The notes under the pieces: model-generated | The model's database searches: none | Told to the model about the DNA's origin: nothing | The model's input: the letters and a program-made list of their open reading frames with translations, nothing else | Translations under genes and position numbers: made by a program | Assembly (NCBI RefSeq): GCF_002163675.1 | Contig: NZ_CP019334.1 | Coordinates: 196,001-260,000, forward strand | Source: Polaribacter sp. SA4-12 | GTDB lineage: Bacteria; Bacteroidota; Bacteroidia; Flavobacteriales; Flavobacteriaceae | Direction of reading: 5' to 3' | Length of the DNA: 64,000 nucleotides | Part shown: in pieces, positions 11,391 through 19,148 of the stretch | Layout: every line of letters starts with the position of its first letter | How positions within the stretch are numbered: the stretch's first letter is position 1

Positions 11391-11681
11391 GTGGAAAAAC
11401 TTAAAATTAATGTTGTTATAGCAGGTAGAACCTATCCTTTAAGTGTTAATAATACTAAAGAGGAAGAAGGTATGAGAAAAGCCGCAAATGCTATTAATAA
11501 ATTAATTTCTAATTATGAAGAAAACTATGCAGTTAGTGACAAACAAGATGTTTTAGCTATGTGTGCATTGCAATTTGCTTCAAAAGCAGAAATTTCATCA
11601 ATAGAAAAAGATTCTACAAGTAAAGAAGTCGTAAATAAAATAAAAGAGTTAACTAATTTGGTTGATTCTCATTTAAAATAA
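11391..11681 (+). CDS. zapA: Cell division protein ZapA
   Basis: ZapA binds FtsZ and bundles protofilaments at the division ring. The 96-residue product has the family layout: an N-terminal domain (KINVVIAGRTYPLSV, then EEEGMRKAANAINKLI) followed by a long C-terminal helix. The start is GTG, since the frame has no upstream ATG and the family N-terminus begins here. It follows the coiled-coil gene by 13 bp and is followed by 6S RNA and rny, an order I recall from other Flavobacteriia. Confidence 0.88.
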   Translation: MEKLKINVVIAGRTYPLSVNNTKEEEGMRKAANAINKLISNYEENYAVSDKQDVLAMCALQFASKAEISSIEKDSTSKEVVNKIKELTNLVDSHLK

Positions 11682-11707
11682 GTTCTTTAAAATATACATT
11701 AACAACA

Positions 11708-11896
11708 CACTGCCTACGTTAGTAAATTGTTTATTAAACTCAACACGATTCAATTATGAAGGATGAGTCTTAACTGCAAAAGTAAGCCATAGTTACTAAA
11801 TTTATTTTAGTAACAAGTGGATCCTTGAATAGTTAGTTAGTCCTATAAGTACCATATTTGGAGTTTAAAAAACCAAACTAATGTAGGCTTTTTTTA
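11708..11896 (+). ncRNA. ssrS: 6S RNA (6S-Flavo type)
   Basis: The gap between zapA and rny holds a structured region of about 185 bases. A closing helix pairs GCCTACGTTAGT (11712-11723) with ACTAATGTAGGC (11877-11888), 12 pairs with one G-U, followed by a T run. Inside, AAGGAT (about 11758-11763) can pair with ATCCTT (about 11821-11826), and a terminal hairpin GTTACTAAA/TTTAGTAAC sits at 11792-11814. A long rod with an open centre and this location next to zapA match 6S RNA, which sequesters housekeeping RNA polymerase. The exact ends are estimated. Confidence 0.8.
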
Positions 11897-11913
11897 TATA
11901 CTAAATTTAAATT

Positions 11914-13479
11914 ATGGATGGAATGATACTGCCAATATTGGCAGCAATTATAGGTATTGCAGTTGGATTTCTAATAGCTAAAGCTATGGAAAAAGCAAAA
12001 GGAAAGAAATTACTTAACAGTACTAAAAGTGAAGCAGCTACGATTTTAAAAGTAGCTAAAATAGATGCTGAAGCTGTTAAAAAAGATAAAATACTACAAG
12101 CTAAAGAAAAGTTTATTGAACTTAAGTCTGAGCATGAAAAAGTGATTCTTAGTAGAGAAAAAAAGATTTCTGATGTTGAAAAACGTATTAGAGATAGAGA
12201 ATCTCAAGTAGCTTCTGAAGTTGATAAAAACAAACGACTTAACAAGTCTTTAGAGCAAAAGGAAAACGATTTTAATAAAAAGTTAGACTTTGTTGAAAAT
12301 AAAGAAAGTGAATTAGAAGTAATGCACAAGCGTAATGTAGACATGCTAGAGCAAATTTCTGGTTTATCTGCAGATGAAGCTAAAGTAGAATTGGTAACAT
12401 CTCTAAAAGATGAAGCTAAATCTGAAGCTATGGCTTTTGTACAAACTTCTGTAGAAGAAGCGAAGTTAACAGCAGAACAAGAAGCTAGAAAAATAGTTTT
12501 AGGAACGATACAAAGAGTAGGTGTAGAGCAAGCAGTAGAAAACTGTGTTTCTGTATTTAACTTAGAATCTGATGATGTTAAAGGAAGAATTATTGGTAGA
12601 GAAGGTAGAAATATTAGAGCAATTGAAGCTGCTACTGGTGTAGAAATTATTGTAGATGATACTCCAGATGCAATTATACTTTCTTGTTTCGATCCTATTA
12701 GAAGAGAAGTTGCACGTTTATCTTTACATAAATTAGTTACTGATGGAAGAATTCACCCAGCAAGAATTGAAGAAGTTGTAAGTAAAACAGAAAAACAAAT
12801 TACACAAGAAATTATTGAAGTTGGTAAAAGAACTGTTATAGATTTAGGAATTCACGGTTTACACCCAGAATTAATTAAAGCTGTTGGTAGAATGAAATAT
12901 CGTTCTTCTTACGGACAGAATTTATTACAACACTCGCGTGAAGTTGCAAATCTTTGTGGTATTATGGCTGCAGAAATGGGCTTAAACTCTAAGGTTGCAA
13001 AACGTGCAGGTTTATTACACGATATTGGTAAAGTGCCAGATACAGAAAGTGAACTTCCTCACGCATTGTTAGGTATGCAATGGGCTGAGAAATATGGTGA
13101 AAAACCAGATGTTTGTAATGCAATTGGAGCTCACCATGATGAAATTGAAATGAAAAGTTTAATTTCTCCAATAGTTCAAGTTTGTGATGCTATTTCGGGA
13201 GCAAGACCAGGAGCAAGACGTCAAGTTTTAGATTCTTATATTCAACGTTTAAAAGACTTAGAAGATATCGCATTCGGTTTTCCAGGTGTTCAAAAAGCAT
13301 ACGCTATTCAAGCAGGACGTGAATTACGTGTAATGGTAGAAAGTGGTAAGGTAAATGACACAAAAGCTGCTGAATTATCTTTTAGTATTTCTCAAAAAAT
13401 ACAGAATGATATGACATATCCAGGTCAAGTAAAAGTGACGGTAATTAGAGAAACTAGAGCTGTTAACGTAGCTAAATAA
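11914..13479 (+). CDS. rny: Ribonuclease Y
   Basis: RNase Y is a membrane-anchored endoribonuclease that starts mRNA turnover. The 521 residues show an N-terminal membrane helix (residues 5-24, [17 protein letters not shown]), a long charged coiled coil to about 195, a KH RNA-binding domain ([19 protein letters not shown]) and an HD phosphohydrolase domain with [12 protein letters not shown] and GAHHDEIE carrying the metal-binding H and D residues. Length and order equal the family standard. The ATG at 11914 begins right after the 6S RNA T run. Confidence 0.95.
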   Translation: MDGMILPILAAIIGIAVGFLIAKAMEKAKGKKLLNSTKSEAATILKVAKIDAEAVKKDKILQAKEKFIELKSEHEKVILSREKKISDVEKRIRDRESQVASEVDKNKRLNKSLEQKENDFNKKLDFVENKESELEVMHKRNVDMLEQISGLSADEAKVELVTSLKDEAKSEAMAFVQTSVEEAKLTAEQEARKIVLGTIQRVGVEQAVENCVSVFNLESDDVKGRIIGREGRNIRAIEAATGVEIIVDDTPDAIILSCFDPIRREVARLSLHKLVTDGRIHPARIEEVVSKTEKQITQEIIEVGKRTVIDLGIHGLHPELIKAVGRMKYRSSYGQNLLQHSREVANLCGIMAAEMGLNSKVAKRAGLLHDIGKVPDTESELPHALLGMQWAEKYGEKPDVCNAIGAHHDEIEMKSLISPIVQVCDAISGARPGARRQVLDSYIQRLKDLEDIAFGFPGVQKAYAIQAGRELRVMVESGKVNDTKAAELSFSISQKIQNDMTYPGQVKVTVIRETRAVNVAK

Positions 13480-13521
13480 GAAGTTCTCTTAATCTTCCAA
13501 AAGGAAGAAACATATTAAATT

Positions 13522-13556
13522 AAAATCCTTACTTTTATAAGTAGGGATTTTTTTTA
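13522..13556 (+). terminator. Rho-independent terminator of rny
   Basis: The hairpin AAATCCTTAC / GTAGGGATTT has one G-U pair and is followed by a T run at about 13548-13555, roughly 45 bases after the rny stop. The remainder up to 13670 shows no gene. Confidence 0.75.
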
Positions 13557-13670
13557 TGAAGCTATTTCCTGCTTTCCGCTATATCTTTTTTATGAAAAAT
13601 AAAAAAGGATGCCGCTGTAATCAGGGCTAAACTTATTTATTAGCCAATTGCTTTAAAATTAGATTAGGAA

Positions 13671-14567
13671 TTATTTTCTAGGATGAAAGGTTTCTACAAT
13701 CTCCTTTAAATAGCTTTTATCTAGATGAACATAAACTTCTGTAGTTGTTATACTCTCATGTCCTAGCATTTGTTGAATTGCTCTTAAATCAGCACCATTT
13801 TTTAATAAGTGTGTTGCAAAAGAGTGTCTTAATGTATGTGGACTTATTTTTTTAGTCAGCTCTATTTTAATTGCTAAATCTTTAAGGATTATAAAAATCA
13901 TTTGTCTCGTTAATCCTTTTCCGCGTCTATTTAAAAAAACAGTGTCTTCAAAACCTTTTTGTGGAGTTAAGTGAACTCTAATGTCTTTTATGTAGCTTGA
14001 AATATATTTCTGTGCATTGTAATGAATTGGTACAAAACGTTGTTTATTTCCTTTTCCAATAACACGTATAAAACCTTCATCAAAAAATAAATCAGAAATT
14101 TTTAAGGTAATGAGTTCACTAACACGCAAACCACAACTATACATAGTTTCTAAAATTGTTCTGTTTCTTTCTCCTTGTGGATGACTTAAATCTATAGATG
14201 AGATAAGCTCGTTAATTTCATCTTCAGACAATGTATCTGGTAATTTTCTTCCAATTTTTGGAGCTTCAATTAAGTCAGTTGGATTAGTTGTTCTATAATC
14301 TTCAAAAATTAAGTAATCAAAAAAACTTCTTAAACCAGAAATTATTCTAGCCTGACTTCTAGGATTGACTTTTTTAGCAACATCATAAATAAATTGTTGC
14401 ACAGTATCTTCATCAATTGTAGTAGGGGAATAGATGACTTTATGATCCTCAAGATAAAGTATAAGTTTTTCTAAGTCTCTAGTATAACTATCAATTGTGT
14501 TCTGAGATAAACCTCTTTCTATTTTTAAAAATAATTGAAAATCTCTAATTGCATTTTGCCATTTCAT
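13671..14567 (-). CDS. xerD: Tyrosine recombinase XerD
   Basis: This 298-residue site-specific recombinase resolves chromosome dimers at dif with XerC. It has the N-terminal SAM-like DNA-binding domain (about 1-90) and a C-terminal catalytic domain with the full set R148 (CGLRVSE), K172 (GKGNKQR), H244 and R247 (HTLRHSF), H270 (LGHES) and the nucleophile Y279 (EVYVHLD). The length fits XerC/XerD rather than phage integrases, and no phage gene is near. Its ATG faces away from the ompW-like and aroQ genes. Confidence 0.92.
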   Translation of the reverse strand: MKWQNAIRDFQLFLKIERGLSQNTIDSYTRDLEKLILYLEDHKVIYSPTTIDEDTVQQFIYDVAKKVNPRSQARIISGLRSFFDYLIFEDYRTTNPTDLIEAPKIGRKLPDTLSEDEINELISSIDLSHPQGERNRTILETMYSCGLRVSELITLKISDLFFDEGFIRVIGKGNKQRFVPIHYNAQKYISSYIKDIRVHLTPQKGFEDTVFLNRRGKGLTRQMIFIILKDLAIKIELTKKISPHTLRHSFATHLLKNGADLRAIQQMLGHESITTTEVYVHLDKSYLKEIVETFHPRK

Positions 14568-14682
14568 GGTGTAAATATATTAAAACAGAATAAACTATTT
14601 TTTTTATACGATCTGTTTATAAAGAATTAAAATAAACTGCATAAAATATTGTTTGAATGTAAATCTATGGGGGCGTTTTCCT

Positions 14683-14690
14683 TATATTTG
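14683..14690 (+). promoter_or_regulatory. -7 promoter element of the outer-membrane barrel gene
   Basis: TATATTTG fits the Bacteroidota -7 consensus TAnnTTTG and lies 26 bases before the ATG at 14717. A TTG at the right -33 spacing is not evident, so the match is partial. Confidence 0.5.
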
Positions 14691-14716
14691 ATTATATAAA
14701 TTATTAAAAAAAAGTT

Positions 14717-15241
14717 ATGAAAAAAGTATTATTTATTGCTGTAGTGGCATTATTAGGATTAGGAAATTTGAATGCACAAGATGCTAAGTTTGGAGCTGTT
14801 GCAGGTTATCACAATTTAAGCCAAAAATTAAGTGCGGAAGGAAATTCAATATCTGTTGATATCAATGGTTTTTATGTTGGTGTTTCAGGAGAGTTTACAC
14901 TTTCTGAAACTTTAAACTTGCAAACTGAATTACAATATGCAAGTGCATCTCAAGATGGTGTATCTATTGATTTAATAGTTTTACCAATATTGGCAAAGTA
15001 TTATGTCTCGGATGAATTTAGTTTACAAGCAGGACCTCAATTAGATTTTATAGTATCGGATTCTGAAGACGCTAATGTTTTTGGTTTAGGTTTAGCGATT
15101 GGAGCAGGATATGATATTAGTGAGAATTTTTATATTAGTTCAAGGTATGCATTTGGTTTAACAAATAGATTAGAAGATGCTCCTTCTGGAGTTTCAATAA
15201 AAATGAACACTTTTCAAGCAGGATTAGGATATAGATTCTAA
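14717..15241 (+). CDS. Small outer-membrane beta-barrel protein (porin-family, OmpA/OmpW-like)
   Basis: This 174-residue exported protein starts with signal peptide KKVLFIAVVALLGLGNLNAQ. The mature part is made of alternating hydrophobic strands of the eight-stranded barrel type found in Bacteroidota as outer membrane beta-barrel domain proteins, with the last strand ending in GLGYRF, a terminal Phe typical of outer-membrane insertion. It has its own -7 element and a strong terminator, so it forms a single-gene unit between xerD and aroQ. No ligand can be inferred. Confidence 0.85.
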   Translation: MKKVLFIAVVALLGLGNLNAQDAKFGAVAGYHNLSQKLSAEGNSISVDINGFYVGVSGEFTLSETLNLQTELQYASASQDGVSIDLIVLPILAKYYVSDEFSLQAGPQLDFIVSDSEDANVFGLGLAIGAGYDISENFYISSRYAFGLTNRLEDAPSGVSIKMNTFQAGLGYRF

Positions 15242-15263
15242 TTTAGAAAATTTAAAGAATATA

Positions 15264-15297
15264 AAAACGGAAGCATTTTTGCTTCCGTTTTTTTTTT
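15264..15297 (+). terminator. Rho-independent terminator
   Basis: A perfect hairpin AACGGAAGC-ATTTTT-GCTTCCGTT is followed by about nine T bases, 25 bases after the barrel gene stop. Confidence 0.88.
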
Positions 15298-15313
15298 GTC
15301 CTATTTTAGCTAA

Positions 15314-15727
15314 ATGAAACTAATTATTATAAACGGGCCCAATTTAAATTTATTAGGAAAAAGAGAACCAGAAATTTACGGTTCTAAAACCTTTGAAGAG
15401 TTTTTTAGTGAACTTCAGCTTAAATTTAAGGATGTAGAATTATCTTATTTTCAATCTAACATAGAAGGTGAAATTATAGATAAATTACATGAAGTTGGTT
15501 TTGATTATGATGGAATTATTTTAAATGCAGCAGCTTATACTCATACTTCTGTAGGTATTGGAGATGCTGTAAAAGGAATAACTACTCCAGTAGTAGAATT
15601 ACATATTTCAAATGTACATGCTCGTGAAGAGTTTAGGCATCACAGTTTTATTGCTCCAGCAGCAAAAGGTGTTTTATTTGGTTTTGGATTAAAAGGATAT
15701 GAATTGGCAATTCAAAGTTTTCTTTAA
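15314..15727 (+). CDS. aroQ: 3-dehydroquinate dehydratase, type II
   Basis: AroQ performs the third step of the shikimate pathway, 3-dehydroquinate to 3-dehydroshikimate. The 137 residues carry the family hallmarks: NGPNLNLLGKREPEIYG with the catalytic tyrosine, FQSNIEGE, LNAAAYTHTS, and VELHISNVHAREEFRH with the catalytic histidine. Length is standard for the dodecameric type II enzyme. It starts at an ATG 17 bases after the previous terminator. Confidence 0.95.
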   Translation: MKLIIINGPNLNLLGKREPEIYGSKTFEEFFSELQLKFKDVELSYFQSNIEGEIIDKLHEVGFDYDGIILNAAAYTHTSVGIGDAVKGITTPVVELHISNVHAREEFRHHSFIAPAAKGVLFGFGLKGYELAIQSFL

Positions 15728-15761
15728 TTCTGAAGTTGTTTGATGTTTTTTAATTTAAGTA

Positions 15762-15786
15762 TGTCTGGTTGAGCGCAGTCGAAACC
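15762..15786. repeat. Interspersed repeat fragment of Bacteroidota type
   Basis: The 3' flank of aroQ holds TGTCTGGTTGAGCGCAGTCG followed by AAACC, a G+C-rich island in A+T-rich DNA. I recall GGTTGAGCGCAGTCGAAACC as a recurrent intergenic motif in Flavobacteriia, but copy number in this genome cannot be checked here. Confidence 0.5.
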
Positions 15787-15789
15787 TAT

Positions 15790-16257
15790 TTATAACTCTA
15801 ACAACATTTTAATATCTGATCGCTCATAACGTGAGTTTTCCTCTAAAACAACTTCTTTAAATCCTATTTTTTTATATAAGTTAATAGCAGGGACTAGTTT
15901 TCTGTGAGAATATAATGTGATGCTTTTCCATTCTTGATTTCTTGCAAACTCGAGACAGTAATACATTAATTTCTGACCAATTTTTAACCCTTGATATTTA
16001 GGCGAAACTGCCATTTTACTCAATTCAAAAAATGTTTTTTGGTTGATGAGTGATACAACTCCAACAATTTCATTGTTATATTTTGCGAAAAAGATAAAAC
16101 CACCGGGATCAATAACATATTTCTGTGGATTACTTAAAACCTTTTTATCATAAGTTTCTACATAAAAATATTTTTCTAACCATTCAACATTTAGGTTGTA
16201 AAAGTCAGCTGCAAATTCTGGTTGATATGCTATAATTTCTAAATTTTCTTTATCCAT
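15790..16257 (-). CDS. GNAT-family N-acetyltransferase
   Basis: This 155-residue protein has the GNAT fold: strand region FIFFAKYNNEIVGVVSL, then the acetyl-CoA loop within KMAVSPKYQGLKIGQKLM (motif A, Q-x2-G-x-G/I type), and the C-terminal motif KLVPAINLYKKIGFKEV. The substrate (amino group of a small molecule, protein or peptide) cannot be read from sequence. It is transcribed alone, convergent with aroQ. Confidence 0.85.
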   Translation of the reverse strand: MDKENLEIIAYQPEFAADFYNLNVEWLEKYFYVETYDKKVLSNPQKYVIDPGGFIFFAKYNNEIVGVVSLINQKTFFELSKMAVSPKYQGLKIGQKLMYYCLEFARNQEWKSITLYSHRKLVPAINLYKKIGFKEVVLEENSRYERSDIKMLLEL

Positions 16258-16338
16258 AGTAGATAGGTTGCATTAAGGATTGAATCCATTCGAATAACTG
16301 ATGATATTCTTAACCTTTTTATAGTCTTTTTAAACAAG

Positions 16339-16419
16339 CGTCATTGCTATGAACGAAGCAATCTGTTTATTAATTATGAGATTGCCACAGTTAACAAAAA
16401 AGTAAACTTCGCAATGACA
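16339..16419. repeat. Palindromic interspersed element (nested inverted repeats)
   Basis: Outer arms GTCATTGC (16340-16347) and GCAATGAC (16411-16418) enclose inner arms GCAATCT (16358-16364) and AGATTGC (16379-16385). A CGTCATTGCGAGG...GAAGCAATCT type repeat is, from memory, common between genes in this phylum. This copy looks partly decayed. It lies in the 249-bp gap between the GNAT gene and ftcD. Confidence 0.6.
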
Positions 16420-16450
16420 CAACTATAAAAAGATATAGTGGAAAGCCTGA

Positions 16451-16491
16451 CTTTATTCCCCTAAAACTTTTTCTGTATTAGGGGAATAAAG
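16451..16491 (-). terminator. Hairpin downstream of ftcD, likely terminator
   Basis: Perfect 14-bp arms CTTTATTCCCCTAA (16451-16464) and TTAGGGGAATAAAG (16478-16491) enclose a 13-base loop, 15 bases after the ftcD stop on the minus strand. No long T run follows, so termination strength is uncertain. Confidence 0.55.
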
Positions 16492-16506
16492 AAATGCCAA
16501 AATAAA

Positions 16507-18189
16507 TTAAATTTTAGAATTAATAATTTCCATCATTTCATTTTCTAAAACGATTGTTTTTTGATAAATATCTTCTGACTTTGCTAAAATGTCTTTCGCA
16601 AATTCTTTGTCTTTAATATCTTTTGCGTTGATACGTACATTAAAATATGCACCAGTTACCGCAGTTTTTGCACATAAAACACCAACTCCACCATCTGAAA
16701 GCGAATTTTGCAATCCGTTTTTCATCATTTCTAACATTACTTCAATAGAATTATAAGCAGTTTCCATCACTTTAAAAGGAATTTCTGTTGCGTATTTGGT
16801 AGCGTTTTCAATTGCTAATTTTCTAGCTTCAATTTCTTCGTTATTAGATTTTGGCATTCTAAAACCATCAATAATTTTATTAAAAGCATTGGTATCTTCA
16901 TCAACTAAAAACAATAAGTCATTTTTATATTTTTGACCTTTTTCTGCCCAGTTAGAAAAATATTCCCATTTAGAGTCCCAACCCGCTTTATGTGCAGAAA
17001 GATTTGCAACCATTGTACCTAGAGAAACGCCCAAAGCACCAACGTAAGCAGCAATACTTCCACCTCCAGGAGCCATAGATTCTGATGCAGTTTCTTCTGC
17101 AAAATCTTTAACAGTAAAGTCGATTAGCTTTTTTTCTGAATCGGAATTCATCACATATTCTATGATTCTTTCTTGCGGATTAAATGGCTTTAAATCATCT
17201 AAACCAAGCGATTTAATTGCGATTTTTATCTTCTCGTTATCACTAATTCCTAAAGAACGTTGTTGCTTTATTAGATAAAAATCTGCTGCATCTAACATTG
17301 CTTGTAACGGAACTAAACCAACTAATTCTGAACCTGTAACTCTTAAACCACGTTTTGTAGCTGCCAAATCAGTTTCATAAAAAGCTTCGTGCATAGAAGT
17401 TATGGTAATGTTTGTTAGGTTGTATGAAATTTGTGCAATTCCATATTCGTCTATAAACCACCCAATTCCTTTTACCGCTTTTAATTTTCCAGGAATTCTT
17501 TCTGGTTCTCCATTTTTATCGAGTACTTTTTTTCCATCAACTAATTTTGCTCTTCCGTTTTCACGAATATCAAAAGCAACTGCATTTGCGCGTCGTGTAG
17601 AAGTTGAATTTAAATTTACGTTATATGCAATTAAGAAATCACGAGCAGAAATTGCAGTAACACCAGAAGAAACTATTTGTTGGTTAAATTCTGTTGGACC
17701 AAAGTCTGGTTTAAAATTTGGGTTTGATAGCTTTTCTTTCAATCCCTCATATTCTCCAGAACGAACTGTTGCTAGGTTTTTTCTATCATCAGAAGTTGCT
17801 GCGTTTTCATAGAAATAACCAGAAATGCCTAATTCTTCTCCAACTCTTTTTCCTAATTGATGTGCGTATTTTGCAGTTTCTTCCATAGAAATATTTGCAA
17901 TTGGCACAAGAGGACAAACATCTGTTGCTCCAAAACGAGGATGTTCACCGGTTTGTTTACTCATATCAATTAATTCTGAAGCTTTTTTTATCAATAAAAA
18001 AGCGGCTTTAATTACATTTTCTGGCTCACCAACAAATGTAATTACAGTTCTGTTAGTCGCTTTACCGGGGTCGATATCTAATAATTTTACACCTTCAACA
18101 GTCTTTACAATATTTGCAATTGCATTTATTTTCTGTAAATCTCTTCCTTCACTAATGTTTGGAACACATTCTATAAGTTGCTTGTTCAT
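16507..18189 (-). CDS. ftcD: Bifunctional glutamate formimidoyltransferase / formimidoyl-THF cyclodeaminase
   Basis: FtcD transfers the formimino group of formiminoglutamate (from histidine breakdown) to tetrahydrofolate and then releases ammonia. The ~560-residue protein has the transferase half first (IECVPNISEGRD, then HPRFGATDVCPLVP and FDIRENGRAK) and the cyclodeaminase half from about residue 360 (MAPGGGSIAAYVGALG), as in two-domain FTCD of animals. I place the start at ATG 18189; an upstream TTG (18207) would add six residues but is less likely. It is transcribed away from the polysaccharide locus. Confidence 0.92.
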   Translation of the reverse strand: MNKQLIECVPNISEGRDLQKINAIANIVKTVEGVKLLDIDPGKATNRTVITFVGEPENVIKAAFLLIKKASELIDMSKQTGEHPRFGATDVCPLVPIANISMEETAKYAHQLGKRVGEELGISGYFYENAATSDDRKNLATVRSGEYEGLKEKLSNPNFKPDFGPTEFNQQIVSSGVTAISARDFLIAYNVNLNSTSTRRANAVAFDIRENGRAKLVDGKKVLDKNGEPERIPGKLKAVKGIGWFIDEYGIAQISYNLTNITITSMHEAFYETDLAATKRGLRVTGSELVGLVPLQAMLDAADFYLIKQQRSLGISDNEKIKIAIKSLGLDDLKPFNPQERIIEYVMNSDSEKKLIDFTVKDFAEETASESMAPGGGSIAAYVGALGVSLGTMVANLSAHKAGWDSKWEYFSNWAEKGQKYKNDLLFLVDEDTNAFNKIIDGFRMPKSNNEEIEARKLAIENATKYATEIPFKVMETAYNSIEVMLEMMKNGLQNSLSDGGVGVLCAKTAVTGAYFNVRINAKDIKDKEFAKDILAKSEDIYQKTIVLENEMMEIINSKI

Positions 18190-18260
18190 AATATTGATTT
18201 TATTCAACGTAAAAATAGCGTGATTCGACGAAAAATGATATGAATTCTATTAAAATAATT

Positions 18261-18268
18261 TATATTTG
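18261..18268 (+). promoter_or_regulatory. -7 element before the polysaccharide operon
   Basis: TATATTTG matches TAnnTTTG and lies 22 bases upstream of the wzm ATG (18291). No clear TTG stands 19-21 bases upstream. It is the only good promoter-like element I found between ftcD and wzm, so it may drive the whole 32-kb unit. Confidence 0.5.
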
Positions 18269-18290
18269 TTTAACTTAGTAATATTTATAA

Positions 18291-19148
18291 ATGAACAAAG
18301 AAAAGTGGCTTTTTGAAATAACGCCTAAAAATAATTTATTTGACTTAAATTTAAAAGAGGTTTGGCAATATAGAGATTTGTTGATGCTTTTTGTGAAACG
18401 AGATGTAGTAACTGTATATAAACAAACTATTCTTGGACCACTTTGGTATTTAATTCAGCCTTTATTTACCTCAGTAATTTTCACATTAATTTTTAATAAT
18501 GTAGCTAATATTTCTACAGGAAGCGTGCCTCCGTTTTTATTCAATTTAGCTGGTATAACGATTTGGAATTATTTTAAATCTTGTTTTTCAGCAACTTCAA
18601 ATACATTTAATGCAAATGCGGGTATTTTTGGTAAAGTGTATTTTCCGAGAATAATAGTTCCAATTTCAATTGTGATTTCTAATCTAGTTCGTTTTGGAAT
18701 TCAGTTATTTATTTTTAGTGTTTTTTATTGTTATTATTATTATTATAAGGATGCTGATATTAGCTTAAATAGATATACAATTTTGTTTCCTGTAATGGTC
18801 TTAATAATGGGAATGTTAGGTTTAGGGTTAGGTATGATAATATCTTCAATGGTAACTAAATATAGAGATTTAAAAATATTAGTAGAATTTGGATTACAAT
18901 TACTAATGTATATTTCAGCTGTAATGTATCCTGTGACATATTTTGCTGAAAAATTACCAGAGTATGTTTGGATCATTAAATATAATCCTTTAGCAGTTGT
19001 AATTGAAACTGTAAGGAATCTTTTATTAAATACAGGTGCATTCAATAGTACTATGTTTTTTTACACATTGGTAATAACAGTAATAACCATGTTTTTTGGA
19101 ATTGTTATTTTTAATAAAGCAGAAAAAAGTTTTATAGATACAGTATAA
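18291..19148 (+). CDS. wzm: Polysaccharide ABC exporter permease (Wzm-like)
   Basis: This 285-residue membrane protein is the ABC-2 type permease of an O-antigen or capsule exporter. About six membrane helices are visible, with the family opening LLMLFVKRDVVTVYKQTILG and GPLWYLIQPLF, and the central stretch IVPISIVISNLVRF. It overlaps the ATPase gene by one base (TAATG), so the two are translated as a pair. In Wzm/Wzt systems a finished or nearly finished lipid-linked glycan made in the cytoplasm is exported across the inner membrane. It opens the surface glycan locus. The family is clear; whether the cargo is O-antigen, capsule or a teichoic-like chain is not. Confidence 0.9.
   Translation: MNKEKWLFEITPKNNLFDLNLKEVWQYRDLLMLFVKRDVVTVYKQTILGPLWYLIQPLFTSVIFTLIFNNVANISTGSVPPFLFNLAGITIWNYFKSCFSATSNTFNANAGIFGKVYFPRIIVPISIVISNLVRFGIQLFIFSVFYCYYYYYKDADISLNRYTILFPVMVLIMGMLGLGLGMIISSMVTKYRDLKILVEFGLQLLMYISAVMYPVTYFAEKLPEYVWIIKYNPLAVVIETVRNLLLNTGAFNSTMFFYTLVITVITMFFGIVIFNKAEKSFIDTV

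Noticed and set aside
13671..14567. Tyrosine recombinase as sign of a prophage or integrative element
   Set aside because: Length, motif set and neighbours fit chromosomal XerD; no phage or attachment-site features are near.
18190..18207. TTG start adding six residues to FtcD
   Set aside because: The ATG at 18189 directly precedes the conserved family N-terminus.
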